NCBI GenBank assembly: GCA_029259845.1
Contig: JAJDEI010000079.1
Coordinates: forward strand, 1-64,000
Origin: Planctomycetaceae bacterium
Lineage (GTDB): Bacteria > Planctomycetota > Planctomycetia > Planctomycetales > Planctomycetaceae
Direction: 5' to 3'
Length of the DNA stretch: 64,000 bases
The position numbers were made by a program, and so were the translations under genes. This document shows positions 44,398-53,637 of this stretch, one piece after another. Each line of letters starts with the position of its first letter. Within the stretch, counting starts at the first letter, position 1. The notes beneath the pieces were generated by a model, which was not told the origin of the DNA, searched no databases, and worked only from the letters and a program-made list of their open reading frames with translations.

Positions 44398-46785
44398 TTA
44401 CGAGGGTGTCCGTTCTTTGGGGCGGCGGCCATTCGCGGCATCGGCCTGATCGTCCACGTAGTACTTGTTGTGGGACGAACTCCGGGAGTCGTCGCCCATG
44501 CCGTAACCATAGCCGTATCCGTACCCATAGCCGTAGCCGTACATGTGGCCCGGCCGGTAGTAACCCCGTCCGCCGTAGGCGTAGCGGCGGCGGGTCGCTG
44601 CGTCGATGCCGTTGACCACGACGCCAAGTGTGTTGGCGTCCAATTGCGTGAGCAGCTCCGTGGCGCGGACGGCGTCCATGCGTGATTTGTTGTTCACTCG
44701 GATACACAGGAGTACGCCATCCACGCGGGGGGCGACCGCGCTGGGGTCGGTGACGGCGAGAACCGGCGGCGTGTCCAACAGCACGAAATCGTATTTTTCG
44801 CGGAGGACGTCGAGCATCTCTCCGAACCGGCTCTGGGTGAGCAACTCCGAAGGATTGTCCGGCCGGGGTCCGCACGGCAGGCAATCAAGATTGGCGACCG
44901 CAGTCTCCTGGATCACCTCGAGGAGGTCGGCGTCTCCCATGATGGCGGACGAGATCCCGACCTCGTTGGAGATGTTGAAGAGTTTATGAACACGCGACCG
45001 ACGGAAATCGGCATCGACCAGCAGGACCCGTTTTCCCGACTGGGCAATCGTGACGGCGATGTTCGCAGCCAGTGTCGATTTTCCATCGCCGGGATTGGGA
45101 CTGGTGATCTGGATGACCTTGTGCTGTGCCCCGCGCGTGCTGAAGTACAGCGCGGTGCGGATCGCCCGGAAGGCTTCGGCCGCGCGCGATTTTGGCCGGT
45201 GATAGGTAATGATCGTAGGATGGACCGTCGGAGCGTTGTCGGCGTCTTTGGTTCGCTGCGTCGCTGTGATCATCGGACAGTGTCCGATGATCTGCAGGTG
45301 CAGCAGATGGCTGATTTCTTCCGGGCTCTTAAAGCTCTGGTCGGCGGCTTCGACGCCATAACCGAGGAGTAATCCGGCGAAAACCCCCAGCAGCCCGCCC
45401 ACGGTGAGGATCTTGGCCAGATTCGGAGCGACCCGATAGCCGTAACCTGCTTCGCGAAGCATCTCGGCCGAGTAGCCGCCCGTGTCGGACGCCAGGTTGA
45501 GGTCCCTGAGTCTTTCGACAACCGTGGCATGCAGCTCGTTGTCCCGGTCGATCTGATCCCGCAAGCGGCGGACACGATCTTCCCAAACCTGAATTTCTTT
45601 CGCTTTTTTCTGTTCGTCATCGAGCAGTTTCTGCAATTCGTCGAGTTGCGAACGCTTGGTTTGCAGTTCCAGCTTCAGCGAGTTGATATAGACGGTCAAA
45701 AAATCGGCCCTGGGGGCGGCGGTGCCCGGCTGTGCTTCGCCCAGGATTTCCATGAGGTGGCTGCGGGTCATCGCGATCTTTTTGCGCAGCTTGATCACTT
45801 GCGGGTGATCTTCTCCGTGTGTCTCCAGCAGGTCCAGCTCCTCGAGCACCAGCGGAAACAGTTGGCTGGAGATGGAATTCACCTGCCGTTGCATGTCCGT
45901 TTGATTGCCGGACTGCTCGCCCGCTTGGCTCAGTGTGTGTTGGATCATCATCCGGAGCGCTTCCCGGTCACCGCCTCGCTGTAACGCCTGGTCGATCGAT
46001 TCAAGTTCGCCGGCGATACTTCGTTCGTCCGCCCTGATCTGGGAAATCTGATGATCCAGCGCATTCACATGGGCCTGGAACGGATTCTTGCCCCGTTCTC
46101 CTTCCCAGAGCAGCGGCGCCTGTTGACGCAGTTTGGCATACTCGTCTTCCGCCCGGCTGAGATCTTTGGCCAGTTCGTCCGTGGCACGTGTGAGCAGGTG
46201 CTTCATGTCCTGATTCACGTTCTGGAACTGCAATTGCAGGTGCCGCCGATAGCTGTGAATCACCGCGTTGACGATCTCGCCGCACTCCTTGGGGTGAGGG
46301 CCTGAAAACCGAACTTCCAGGATGTCCGCCTTTTCGTCCACCTGGTCGACGGTCAGCCCGCCGATCAGGGTATCGACCGGATTCGCGGATCGCCGCAGCG
46401 TCTGGGTGTCGGTCAGGTCGTTCTCTTCAATGGCCGACTTGACGATGTCGCGGCTGCGAATCATGTAGGTGTCGTTGGCGAGAAAGTCCTGGCGCCGGAC
46501 AAACGCCTGCTGTTTCGATCCGGAAATCGGCATCTGCGGCATCTGTTTGATGACCAGCACGCGGCCTTTCGATTGAAAGACCTCCGGTTGCCGCACGAAG
46601 TACATGTAACTCAACGCCAGGCCGACAATGAGACCGAATCCAATCAGCCATTTGCGCCGCAGCAGGAATCCGACAATGTCGAATCCCTCATCAGGCGGTT
46701 CCTCGGCCATCATCGCTTGTGCGACGTCACGTTGGTCAATCGACACAGTTGCTACCTTTTTCTCTGGGCGGTCACTCTGGATCAT
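44398..46785 (-). CDS. Wzc-type polysaccharide chain-length determinant / tyrosine autokinase
   Basis: The 795-residue protein joins a Wzz-type chain-length domain and a BY-kinase. Membrane segments lie at ~46-66 and ~457-477, enclosing a periplasmic coiled-coil region (~190-430). The kinase has Walker A NPGDGKST (564-571), Walker A' VLLVDADFR (587-595) and Walker B FVLLDTPP (667-674). The C terminus carries an exceptional tyrosine cluster, 13 tyrosines between 735 and 776, seven of them in an alternating Tyr-Gly run, the expected site of autophosphorylation. It controls polymer length and export together with an outer-membrane exporter (not in the window). The ATG at 46785 is chosen; a GTG at 46746 with a better Shine-Dalgarno sequence is an alternative. 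Confidence 0.92.
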   Translation of the reverse strand: MIQSDRPEKKVATVSIDQRDVAQAMMAEEPPDEGFDIVGFLLRRKWLIGFGLIVGLALSYMYFVRQPEVFQSKGRVLVIKQMPQMPISGSKQQAFVRRQDFLANDTYMIRSRDIVKSAIEENDLTDTQTLRRSANPVDTLIGGLTVDQVDEKADILEVRFSGPHPKECGEIVNAVIHSYRRHLQLQFQNVNQDMKHLLTRATDELAKDLSRAEDEYAKLRQQAPLLWEGERGKNPFQAHVNALDHQISQIRADERSIAGELESIDQALQRGGDREALRMMIQHTLSQAGEQSGNQTDMQRQVNSISSQLFPLVLEELDLLETHGEDHPQVIKLRKKIAMTRSHLMEILGEAQPGTAAPRADFLTVYINSLKLELQTKRSQLDELQKLLDDEQKKAKEIQVWEDRVRRLRDQIDRDNELHATVVERLRDLNLASDTGGYSAEMLREAGYGYRVAPNLAKILTVGGLLGVFAGLLLGYGVEAADQSFKSPEEISHLLHLQIIGHCPMITATQRTKDADNAPTVHPTIITYHRPKSRAAEAFRAIRTALYFSTRGAQHKVIQITSPNPGDGKSTLAANIAVTIAQSGKRVLLVDADFRRSRVHKLFNISNEVGISSAIMGDADLLEVIQETAVANLDCLPCGPRPDNPSELLTQSRFGEMLDVLREKYDFVLLDTPPVLAVTDPSAVAPRVDGVLLCIRVNNKSRMDAVRATELLTQLDANTLGVVVNGIDAATRRRYAYGGRGYYRPGHMYGYGYGYGYGYGYGMGDDSRSSSHNKYYVDDQADAANGRRPKERTPS

Positions 46786-46840
46786 GCAATCGGTGTGAAC
46801 CGAACACGTTTCATCGCCTGGCCGGTAAACTGGCCGCGGC

Positions 46841-47581
46841 TCACACCGGCTCATTCTCAGAACCGGATCTCGCCCGCAGCGACATTTGACGAGACACGGT
46901 CCGCCACCATTTCCACAGAATGGAGATCAGCAACAGACTACTCACCCAAACGTAGGGGCCGGAATACCGGAAGAGGTAAAATCCGAGTTTCACATTCTCC
47001 GACAGCACCATGTTCGCACTGGAACGATTCTGCCACCATGTCTCATCTGCGAAACCCGGGTTCGGTGCTGCAACGAACTGTAAGCGGTCAGCGTTGTCAC
47101 CCATCACGCGGCGAAAGATAAAGCGCGCCCGCCGCGTATGAAACGCGTTGGTGACAACGATGACGCGGTCCTGAGGCCGCGTTTCAAGATAAGCAGATAA
47201 GGCGGTGGCATCCTCGAAGGTCGTTCGGCTCGCGCCTTCCAAGCATAGAACCTTGTCTGTTGGAATTCCACGCTGCAACAGGATTCGCCGCAGCACTTCC
47301 GCCGTCTGCGGCTTGATCCCGTCCGTAACATCCGCGTTGGCATCGGTTTCCGGAATGAGCACATCTTTGGCCAATCCGGCCTTGAGCACCGCCGCGGCCA
47401 CGATGGGGCGGTAGGTTTCATCTCCCGGCAGCACGAGCACGTGCTCCGCACAAGCGGGGGCCTCGCCGACATCGAGCCAACGGCACAAGCCCGGAAGGAC
47501 CGTTGCAGGCCGCGACAGGATCACCCAGCACACCGCCAGGCCAATCAGAACGACGAGCGATTTCACTCCGGGGCGCGGCAT
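46841..47581 (-). CDS. YdcF/ElyC-like (DUF218) membrane protein
   Basis: The 246-residue protein has an N-terminal membrane segment (VVLIGLAVCWVILSRPATV), a DUF218 domain (AEHVLVLPGDETYRPIVAAA, VLIPETDAN, GIPTDKVLCLEGASRTTFEDA, VIVVTNAFHTRRARFIF) and a C-terminal membrane segment (YVWVSSLLLISILWKWW). DUF218 proteins (SanA, ElyC, YdcF) act in envelope or polysaccharide biogenesis; ElyC affects lipid-carrier metabolism. Its start overlaps the end of the preceding DUF218 gene by 19 bases. It lies between that gene and the tyrosine autokinase, supporting a role in surface polymer synthesis. Confidence 0.83.
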   Translation of the reverse strand: MPRPGVKSLVVLIGLAVCWVILSRPATVLPGLCRWLDVGEAPACAEHVLVLPGDETYRPIVAAAVLKAGLAKDVLIPETDANADVTDGIKPQTAEVLRRILLQRGIPTDKVLCLEGASRTTFEDATALSAYLETRPQDRVIVVTNAFHTRRARFIFRRVMGDNADRLQFVAAPNPGFADETWWQNRSSANMVLSENVKLGFYLFRYSGPYVWVSSLLLISILWKWWRTVSRQMSLRARSGSENEPV

Positions 47582-48297
47582 TCCGCCTCCCCGTGTGTTG
47601 AGACGAACCTCCGTTCGTAGTCATCCGCATCCCACGCGAATGGCTCGCGCTCCGCATCGACGCCGCGCACCATCGTAAAGGCGAGCTGACAACCCGCGTT
47701 GAACATGCCCTTCCAGCCGGTCCGGGACTTCCACCAACTGCCCTCGTCGAAACGGTCGTTCGGCAGCCCCAGGATGGACACCCGCGCCACGGGCGACTTT
47801 CCTCGGATAGACGCCAACACCAGCCGCAGGTTGCGGCCATGCAACCGGTCGCACAACACGACGGCGTGTGTCTCGGAGGATTCACGCAGTGCTTGCACGA
47901 TCATCCGGGCCGCGTCATCGATGTCCCGCATGCCTCCGCTGAGAACGCGGACCTTCTCGGCGGGGATGCCCCTCTGCCGCAACTGCTCAAGTTCAATCGC
48001 ATCGTTGGGAAGCAGAATTCCCGCGGACACCGCATAGCTGGCCCGCCGCTCCAACAGCCAGATTTCTGAAACAGCCCGTTCATCGAACAACGCGGCGGCA
48101 CGCGGAAGCCGATGATCTCCCCCCAGCACGATGGCAACATCAACCGGCGGAACCGGTTGCTCCGCGACAAGAAACTCCCCGATCGCCTGCAGCCACCACG
48201 GATGATACACGACTGCCAACAGGGCGAAACTCAGGATCACATGCCTGCGCGTCACCCGGCGGCCGGGTGCCCGTGGCGTGGTGCCATGTTGTGTCAT
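47563..48297 (-). CDS. Second YdcF/ElyC-like (DUF218) protein
   Basis: The 244-residue protein has an N-terminal membrane segment (VILSFALLAVVYHPWWLQ) followed by a DUF218 domain: VDVAIVLGGDHRLPRAAALF, EIWLLERRASYAVSAGILLP (in part), GIPAEKVRVLSGGMRDIDDAA, AVVLCDRLHGRNLRLVL. It is a diverged paralogue of its downstream neighbour, with which it overlaps by 19 bases; it lacks the C-terminal membrane segment. The ATG at 48297 is chosen since the upstream frame to 48495 lacks protein-like sequence. Two tandem DUF218 genes may act on successive steps or form a hetero-oligomer (inference). Confidence 0.8.
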   Translation of the reverse strand: MTQHGTTPRAPGRRVTRRHVILSFALLAVVYHPWWLQAIGEFLVAEQPVPPVDVAIVLGGDHRLPRAAALFDERAVSEIWLLERRASYAVSAGILLPNDAIELEQLRQRGIPAEKVRVLSGGMRDIDDAARMIVQALRESSETHAVVLCDRLHGRNLRLVLASIRGKSPVARVSILGLPNDRFDEGSWWKSRTGWKGMFNAGCQLAFTMVRGVDAEREPFAWDADDYERRFVSTHGEAECRAPE

Positions 48298-48660
48298 TCG
48301 GGTGTGTTGCAAATTGTCACCGGATGATGTCCGGTCCAGTCGTCTTGGCCCCCGTCGCGCAAGCCTGAGCACGTCAAGCATCGAACAGTTCGGGACCGGC
48401 GTTATGAGGATCAAGCGGCATCGGGCGCGAATCAGCACCCCATCCACCCGGTCGCCACCGTCCTCGCTCCACGTCTCTCGTGGGTAGTCCGACAATCTCT
48501 CACCAGGTTACCTAGACCGCCTGATACTGGCGCTCTGTCTTACCGGAATGACCCTCACAGCAGTCGCAGGATTCACGACCTGATGGCCAACTCTGTCGAG
48601 TATGGGCTGAAATTGTGACGATGTCTTCCGTATCAACCAATTCTCAGGAGAGTAGGGCTC
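48298..48660. other. Divergent intergenic region
   Basis: These 363 bases separate the minus-strand DUF218 gene from the plus-strand secreted protein gene and should hold both promoters. No confident -35/-10 pair or repeat was recognised. TCAGGAGAGTAGGGCTC at the right edge contains the Shine-Dalgarno sequence of the gene at 48661. Confidence 0.5.
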
Positions 48661-49506
48661 ATGCGGATCTGCTTGCTTGTGACGCTTGTGTTGTTCACTT
48701 CAACGATGTCATCGAACAGTGCTCTTGCCCAGAGGAGGAGACTCCAAGATCTCCAAGTGACGATCGAACCCCGGTTCATCACGGTCGGAGAGAACTTCTT
48801 CGATCGGATCGGAGTCGACTTTGGCGACACCCCGCCCGGCAATGTTCCACCCCCCTCGAATGTGATTCGGTTGAACATCGACGCGATCCGGATTACTGGT
48901 GGTCCCTTCGAGGATGTCTATGACAGCGGAGTGGGAGAATCCGTATCGTTCTGCGTGCCACTGGGAGACGGCGCCGGACGCGTCACGCCGTTCGTTGGTT
49001 TTGGCGCGGAGCATCAGCAATGGAACGCGAGGGCGGTAAACTTCAACGGCCCGGGAACCAACTTCGTTCCGGATGGGGACCTCGACGTCGTCGGCGGCTT
49101 TGTCCAAGGGGGATTTGAAATTGCACTTCCGACGTTTGGGGGCTTCGACAGCGGTGGGAGTCAAGTCGGGTTCGCCATTCTTTCTGATATCGAAACATTC
49201 TTCTTCATACAAGCCGCAACTGGCGCGGGGCAAGTGAATCAGGACTTACGAGCCAGCGGCTTCAATCCCGCCCAACCAATCGTAACGCTCCAGACGAATG
49301 CCCCGAACCAGAGCGCAGCGTATGTCAATGGACGGTTTTTGGCGGGATTGGGTGTGAGCAACGGGGCCGTTTCACTGTCCGGCGTTATCACCTACCAACT
49401 CCTGGGCACAAAGCTAATTCTCGACGATTGGCGGACGAATCAAAGCGTCGGCATCGGACTCGAGTTCGCCGTGACGACCGACGTTCTGTTCAATCGTCGG
49501 AACTGA
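48661..49506 (+). CDS. Secreted beta-rich protein with a secretin-like motif
   Basis: The 281-residue protein has a clear signal peptide (1-23, ending NSALA). The segment DLQVTIEPRFITVGENFFDR, followed by IGVDF (about residues 30-54), closely resembles the phrase found in planctomycete type II/IV secretin proteins at the start of the secretin domain. The remainder, rich in Gly, Asn and Phe with alternating strands (QVGFAILSDIETFFFIQAAT, SLSGVITYQLLGTKLIL and a final LEFAVTTDVLFNRRN), suggests an outer-membrane or secreted beta structure, but it is too short to be a full secretin. AGGAG precedes the ATG. It is the only plus-strand gene inside the polysaccharide cluster and could be an exporter component (inference). 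Confidence 0.68.
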   Translation: MRICLLVTLVLFTSTMSSNSALAQRRRLQDLQVTIEPRFITVGENFFDRIGVDFGDTPPGNVPPPSNVIRLNIDAIRITGGPFEDVYDSGVGESVSFCVPLGDGAGRVTPFVGFGAEHQQWNARAVNFNGPGTNFVPDGDLDVVGGFVQGGFEIALPTFGGFDSGGSQVGFAILSDIETFFFIQAATGAGQVNQDLRASGFNPAQPIVTLQTNAPNQSAAYVNGRFLAGLGVSNGAVSLSGVITYQLLGTKLILDDWRTNQSVGIGLEFAVTTDVLFNRRN

Positions 49507-49557
49507 TCTCCGCCCGCAGAGCCCATCCCCGTCCGTATGGTAAGTGGACTCATCCGG

Positions 49558-51558
49558 TCACGGGCCGGTCGGCTGCAGAACGAAGGCCGCTTCCTCGTTC
49601 TCCGTCCGCAGTTCGACTCCTCCGTCCGGCCGCGTGCTCAGCGAGGCCCGGTCGTCTTGGCCGGCCTCCTGTACCATCCATCCCAGACAAGCGGGCAATG
49701 CGGACGACGTTGTGAGCGTGAGCACGCGGATTTGCTGACGAACGCCGAAGTCCGGGCAGTACCAGCCTCGCTCGATGGTGATTTCCGCATCGGTGGTCAG
49801 CGAGCGTATCTCCAGCGACCGTTCGCCCATCTTGATACCGACCGCATGCGGCGACTCCGAAACAATCGAGGCATCCGGGGCGAGGTGCAGGCGGTCGACG
49901 AATTCGTGACGGCCCTTGCCGGTCGCCCAGTCCACACAGAACCACGGCCCCCCTGCCCGGCAGGCCAACCAACGTCCGACGCGCGGCACGCCGATCCGTC
50001 GGTAGGCGTCATGCGTCGCGCGGCACCAGTGGAACTCCCCCTCCCGGCCATGCTCCAACGAAGACGGATGCCCCCGATACCCCATCCGGAACCGCGACCA
50101 CATGTCGCACTGTTCGACTCCGTCAATCTGCAGCACGTTGTGTGCGGCGGTCGACCGGCAATGCCGACGCATCTCGCCGTCCGCGTAGTCGTACACGCCA
50201 CTGTCGACGAAAACCCTTCGTCCGCCGACCGACGCTTCGAGTGTCAGCAAATCACAGTGTGCGTGGGCCGGAAGTTCGTCCGCTCCCAACGGACCGGCAT
50301 CGAACAGCAGGTAGTCGCTCCCGTTTCGCCACGTCCAGGAGTCGCCCACGACCTGTGCCGTCGCACCATCCGACGTGCCCGTCGTTGACATGGTGAAGGG
50401 ACCGGTTGAGGGATCAGCGGAGAGACTCGCGGGCGGGCGGGCTGCTCCTTCAACCTCGGCGAGCAACACATCGATGCGGGGCGTCTCTCCCAGTGCGGTG
50501 TCCGAGAGCAGTGCCACCTCGCCGTCCGGATGTGTGACCGCCCGCAGGAACGTTCCCATTCGCTGGGCGTCGTCACGGCAGACGGCCGCGAAATCCGGCC
50601 TCGTCTCCGCGACGGCATCCCGAACATCGAGGACCGCACCGAGCATCTGGGCGTGATACATGGGAGACCGCTCGAAGTGCTCGCCCCAGGGCAGGATCTG
50701 CTCGGCCAACTGCAGCCGCAACAGATGCTCTGCGGTCGCCAGCCGTTGTTCGGCCACCACTCCCTCAAGAAACGCCCCCGCCATCGCCAGCGTCCGCAGG
50801 TTCTCCAGCAGGTGATTGCCGCGCAGGTCCCATTCCAGGTGATGCTCCAGGAATCGAATCTGCCCCTCCAGACTGGCCGCGAACCGGTCTCGCATCTCAT
50901 CCGGCGGTTCGATGGCATGCCACACCATCAGCCAGACGGCGATTCGCTTCGACAGACAAAACGGATGCCACGCATCCGCCAATGCCCCGGGGCGACCGAC
51001 CGGGTTCGTCGCAATCCAGTCATCGACGATCGCCCACAAACGGTTTGCGAGGTTTGATGCCGGTTGCGTTGAGCGCGGTTGCGTTAATCCCGTTTGCGGT
51101 TCATCACTCGGCGTCGGCAGCAGATCGAGCAAGAACTCGTGGTAGTGCAAATGGAACCGCCACAAATGAGACACCGGCTCCACCGACGTCAGTCTCCAGT
51201 CGATGGGAAACGGCAGAACCCGGCGTTCATTGAGAAAGCAAAACTCTCCCGCCACCAACTTGTCCGCCCGCCCACCCGCATCGCTTGCGGTTTCGCCGCT
51301 TGCCCCCGCTCGCAGTCTGCGCTGCCGGGTGACGATCGCATCAAAGCCCACATTCCCTCGTGGCACAACGGCGCAGCCGTCGATGTCGACGTACTGGGGA
51401 TGAGGAACCAGCGGAAACATCCGCCGACGCGCAAGCATTATCCCTCGCCAGACCAGTTGCGAAGGACGGTGTGATTTCAGCAGCCACCAGGTTCTCTGCA
51501 ATCGCCGCACGAAGGACGGAGCCTCCGCTGCAGCGGCGTGTGAGTTTCTCCCCTTCAC
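49558..51558 (-). CDS. Heparinase II/III-like protein
   Basis: The 666-residue protein has an N-terminal alpha/alpha-toroid with WRFHLHYHEFLLDLLP, FPIDWRLTSVEPVSHLWRFH (in part), the WDLRGNHLLENLRTLAMAGA and FERSPMYHAQML segments, typical of heparinase II/III-type polysaccharide lyases. The C-terminal beta-sandwich shows YLLFDAGPLGADELPAHAHC, DLLTLEASVGGRRVFVDSGV and YDYADGEMRRHCRSTAAHNV. It has no obvious signal peptide. In exopolysaccharide clusters such proteins edit or degrade the polymer. The gene begins with a GTG that overlaps the upstream glycosyltransferase stop (GTGA). Confidence 0.88.
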   Translation of the reverse strand: MKGRNSHAAAAEAPSFVRRLQRTWWLLKSHRPSQLVWRGIMLARRRMFPLVPHPQYVDIDGCAVVPRGNVGFDAIVTRQRRLRAGASGETASDAGGRADKLVAGEFCFLNERRVLPFPIDWRLTSVEPVSHLWRFHLHYHEFLLDLLPTPSDEPQTGLTQPRSTQPASNLANRLWAIVDDWIATNPVGRPGALADAWHPFCLSKRIAVWLMVWHAIEPPDEMRDRFAASLEGQIRFLEHHLEWDLRGNHLLENLRTLAMAGAFLEGVVAEQRLATAEHLLRLQLAEQILPWGEHFERSPMYHAQMLGAVLDVRDAVAETRPDFAAVCRDDAQRMGTFLRAVTHPDGEVALLSDTALGETPRIDVLLAEVEGAARPPASLSADPSTGPFTMSTTGTSDGATAQVVGDSWTWRNGSDYLLFDAGPLGADELPAHAHCDLLTLEASVGGRRVFVDSGVYDYADGEMRRHCRSTAAHNVLQIDGVEQCDMWSRFRMGYRGHPSSLEHGREGEFHWCRATHDAYRRIGVPRVGRWLACRAGGPWFCVDWATGKGRHEFVDRLHLAPDASIVSESPHAVGIKMGERSLEIRSLTTDAEITIERGWYCPDFGVRQQIRVLTLTTSSALPACLGWMVQEAGQDDRASLSTRPDGGVELRTENEEAAFVLQPTGP

Positions 51559-52925
51559 GACTCACTCGCCTCTGCGCTGAGCGCCGCGGCACGAGCAGAA
51601 CTCGAAGCCTCGTCCTCTGATTGGCGACCGACCATTGACCGCCTTCGCCCCGCGGAGTCGTTGCCGTCACCAGATCCGCCCGGTTCGACGATCTCCACCA
51701 GCAGATCCAGGTACCGCGACGCCTGACGGTCTCGGCTGAATTCCTCCGAGACGAATGCGCGGCCCGATTTCCCCATCGCCCTTCGCGCCTCGTCATCCCC
51801 GGCCAACTGTTCGATGGCGGCCACCAGCGACTCGGCGGACTCCGGCTCCATCGCGATGCCCGCCCCCGCCTGCTGCACGATCTCCCGGGCTTCCCCTTCG
51901 ACTCCCATGATGATTGGCCGTTCCATCGCCATCGTCTCGAAGATTTTCGACGGGATCACTGTGCTGAACAGCTCGGTTGCGCGTAGATGCACCAGACACG
52001 CATCCGACGCCGCGAGCACCGTCGGCATCAGCTCGCGCGGCTGCCGTCCGGTGAAGACGACCGACTCGGACAGGCCGCGCTCGTTCGCCGCTTCCTGCAG
52101 TTCCTTCCGTCTGGCTCCGTCGCCCACCATCAGAAACAGGACGACCCGTCGCCCCTCCTCTCGCAGTTGGGCCGCCGCATCGAGGACAACGTCGAGCCCG
52201 TGTGCCATTCCGATCGTGCCGATGTAAGAACAGACGAACCGTCCCTCGAGTCCCCAGCGGCGTCGAAACTCGCCCACTCCGTCGGCCATCTCCGGGGAGA
52301 ACTTCTGCGGGTCGACGCCGTTCATGATTACGGTGATGCGGCTCGTCTCGCTCTCCGGAGATTTCTCGGCGATGCGGTCTCGGTAGCCGTTGCCCACGGT
52401 GACGATGTGATCAGCCGCGCGGTACAGGCGTCGTTCGAGCCATTCGAGAAATCGCACCACCGGACCGCCGCGCATCGCACCGACGGCCTGAATCGACTCC
52501 GGCCAGATGTCCCGAATCTCCAGCACGAATGGGCACCGCTGGAGCCGGCTCGCCCAGACGCCCGCCCAGCCACAAAAAAACTGGGGTGACGTCGCGACCA
52601 CAACATCCGGGCGCGGCAACCAGAGCGATGCACAGATCGCGCTCAGCATGTAAGCGACATAATTGGCGATCCGCCGCACCGTCCCCACATTGGGAGCGAC
52701 ATACGTCCACACCCGCACCACCCGCACGCCGTCGACCATTTCGACCTGTTGCCGCAGGCGGTTCCGATAGCCGTCGAACACCACGCCGTCCGGGCAGTTG
52801 GGCACGCAGGTCACGACCGTCACGTCATGCCCCGCCGCCGCCCACCGCGCACAATGTTCCGACGTCCGCGCCGCCGGGGCGTTGACTTCGGGAGGGTAGT
52901 AGTGGCAGAAGAAAAGGATGCGCAT
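51555..52925 (-). CDS. GT4-type glycosyltransferase, WbuB-like
   Basis: The 456-residue protein starts with RILFFCHYYPPEVNAPAART and then HDVTVVTCVPNCPDG, the hallmark of WbuB-like family 4 transferases (N-acetyl-L-fucosamine transferase relatives). The donor domain has the YIGTIGMAHGLDVVLDAA segment and IPSKIFETMAMERPIIMGVE with the E-x7-E-type residues. The last ~45 residues (after YLDLLVEIVEPGG) are Ser/Ala/Arg-rich and probably disordered. It is translationally coupled to the heparinase-like gene. The sugar transferred cannot be fixed. Confidence 0.9.
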   Translation of the reverse strand: MRILFFCHYYPPEVNAPAARTSEHCARWAAAGHDVTVVTCVPNCPDGVVFDGYRNRLRQQVEMVDGVRVVRVWTYVAPNVGTVRRIANYVAYMLSAICASLWLPRPDVVVATSPQFFCGWAGVWASRLQRCPFVLEIRDIWPESIQAVGAMRGGPVVRFLEWLERRLYRAADHIVTVGNGYRDRIAEKSPESETSRITVIMNGVDPQKFSPEMADGVGEFRRRWGLEGRFVCSYIGTIGMAHGLDVVLDAAAQLREEGRRVVLFLMVGDGARRKELQEAANERGLSESVVFTGRQPRELMPTVLAASDACLVHLRATELFSTVIPSKIFETMAMERPIIMGVEGEAREIVQQAGAGIAMEPESAESLVAAIEQLAGDDEARRAMGKSGRAFVSEEFSRDRQASRYLDLLVEIVEPGGSGDGNDSAGRRRSMVGRQSEDEASSSARAAALSAEASES

Positions 52926-52928
52926 CCG

Positions 52929-53633
52929 TCAGGACTTTTGCAGAAGCCAATAAGACATACGGCCATGTCCGGTGAGTTGCTTCGTCAGCGACGGTTGGTC
53001 GTGCCACAAGACGTTCGGGAACAGGCTCCGCAGCATTGCGTCGGCACGTCGCCATTGATACGTGTGAGGGTGGGCGACAAACAGCCATTCCTCGGGACGA
53101 CGCCAGCGGTTGAACTTCCATTTCAGCTCCCCCAGCGTGGAGAGCGTGCTCACCGAGAACGCCAACAGGCCGCCCGGTTTGAGCACCCGACGAATCTCCT
53201 TGAGGATCGACTCGGGCGACTGGGCGTGATCGACGACGTTGATGCAGGCCACCAAATCGTACGTGTCGGAATCAAACGGCATGGTTTCGCCCGCCGTCTG
53301 CACGTAGTTCACGCGGCTGCGAAGGTCGTCCACGTACGCCTGGAGAGCCGCGTCCGGCAGATCAATCTCCAGCCGCGGCAAGGGATCCAGACCGTCAATG
53401 CTATCGACAAATTCCGACAAATGCGGGGCCAGAAAACCGAGCCCGAAGCAACCGACGCCCGCCTCCAGCGCCTTGGCCACCGGCTTGACAGGAAGGTGCT
53501 TCCGCAGCGGTCCGGCCATCGCGGAATGCTCGACGAGTTCATACAGAATCCGTGAGACGCTGGCCGTGTCTTTCACCCAGTTGACAAGCTCCTGCTCCTG
53601 GGCGTGAGCAAACTGTTCTGTTGAAATCGACAT
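52929..53633 (-). CDS. SAM-dependent methyltransferase of the polysaccharide cluster
   Basis: The 234-residue class I methyltransferase shows motif I ALEAGVGCFGLGFLAP (74-89), a post-I region GLDPLPRLEIDLPD, TAGETMPFDSDTYDLVACIN and the KPGGLLAFSV strand. Motif I reads GVGCFG rather than the usual GxGxG but preserves spacing. Substrate unknown; position among glycosyltransferases suggests a sugar or polymer O-methylation (inference). It starts 4 bases after the stop of the upstream glycosyltransferase gene. Confidence 0.83.
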   Translation of the reverse strand: MSISTEQFAHAQEQELVNWVKDTASVSRILYELVEHSAMAGPLRKHLPVKPVAKALEAGVGCFGLGFLAPHLSEFVDSIDGLDPLPRLEIDLPDAALQAYVDDLRSRVNYVQTAGETMPFDSDTYDLVACINVVDHAQSPESILKEIRRVLKPGGLLAFSVSTLSTLGELKWKFNRWRRPEEWLFVAHPHTYQWRRADAMLRSLFPNVLWHDQPSLTKQLTGHGRMSYWLLQKS

Positions 53634-53637
53634 GATC

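Noticed and set aside
44510-44560. Short tandem repeat that could suggest an array
   Set aside because: It is the coding sequence of the Tyr-Gly tail of the autokinase, with no spacers.
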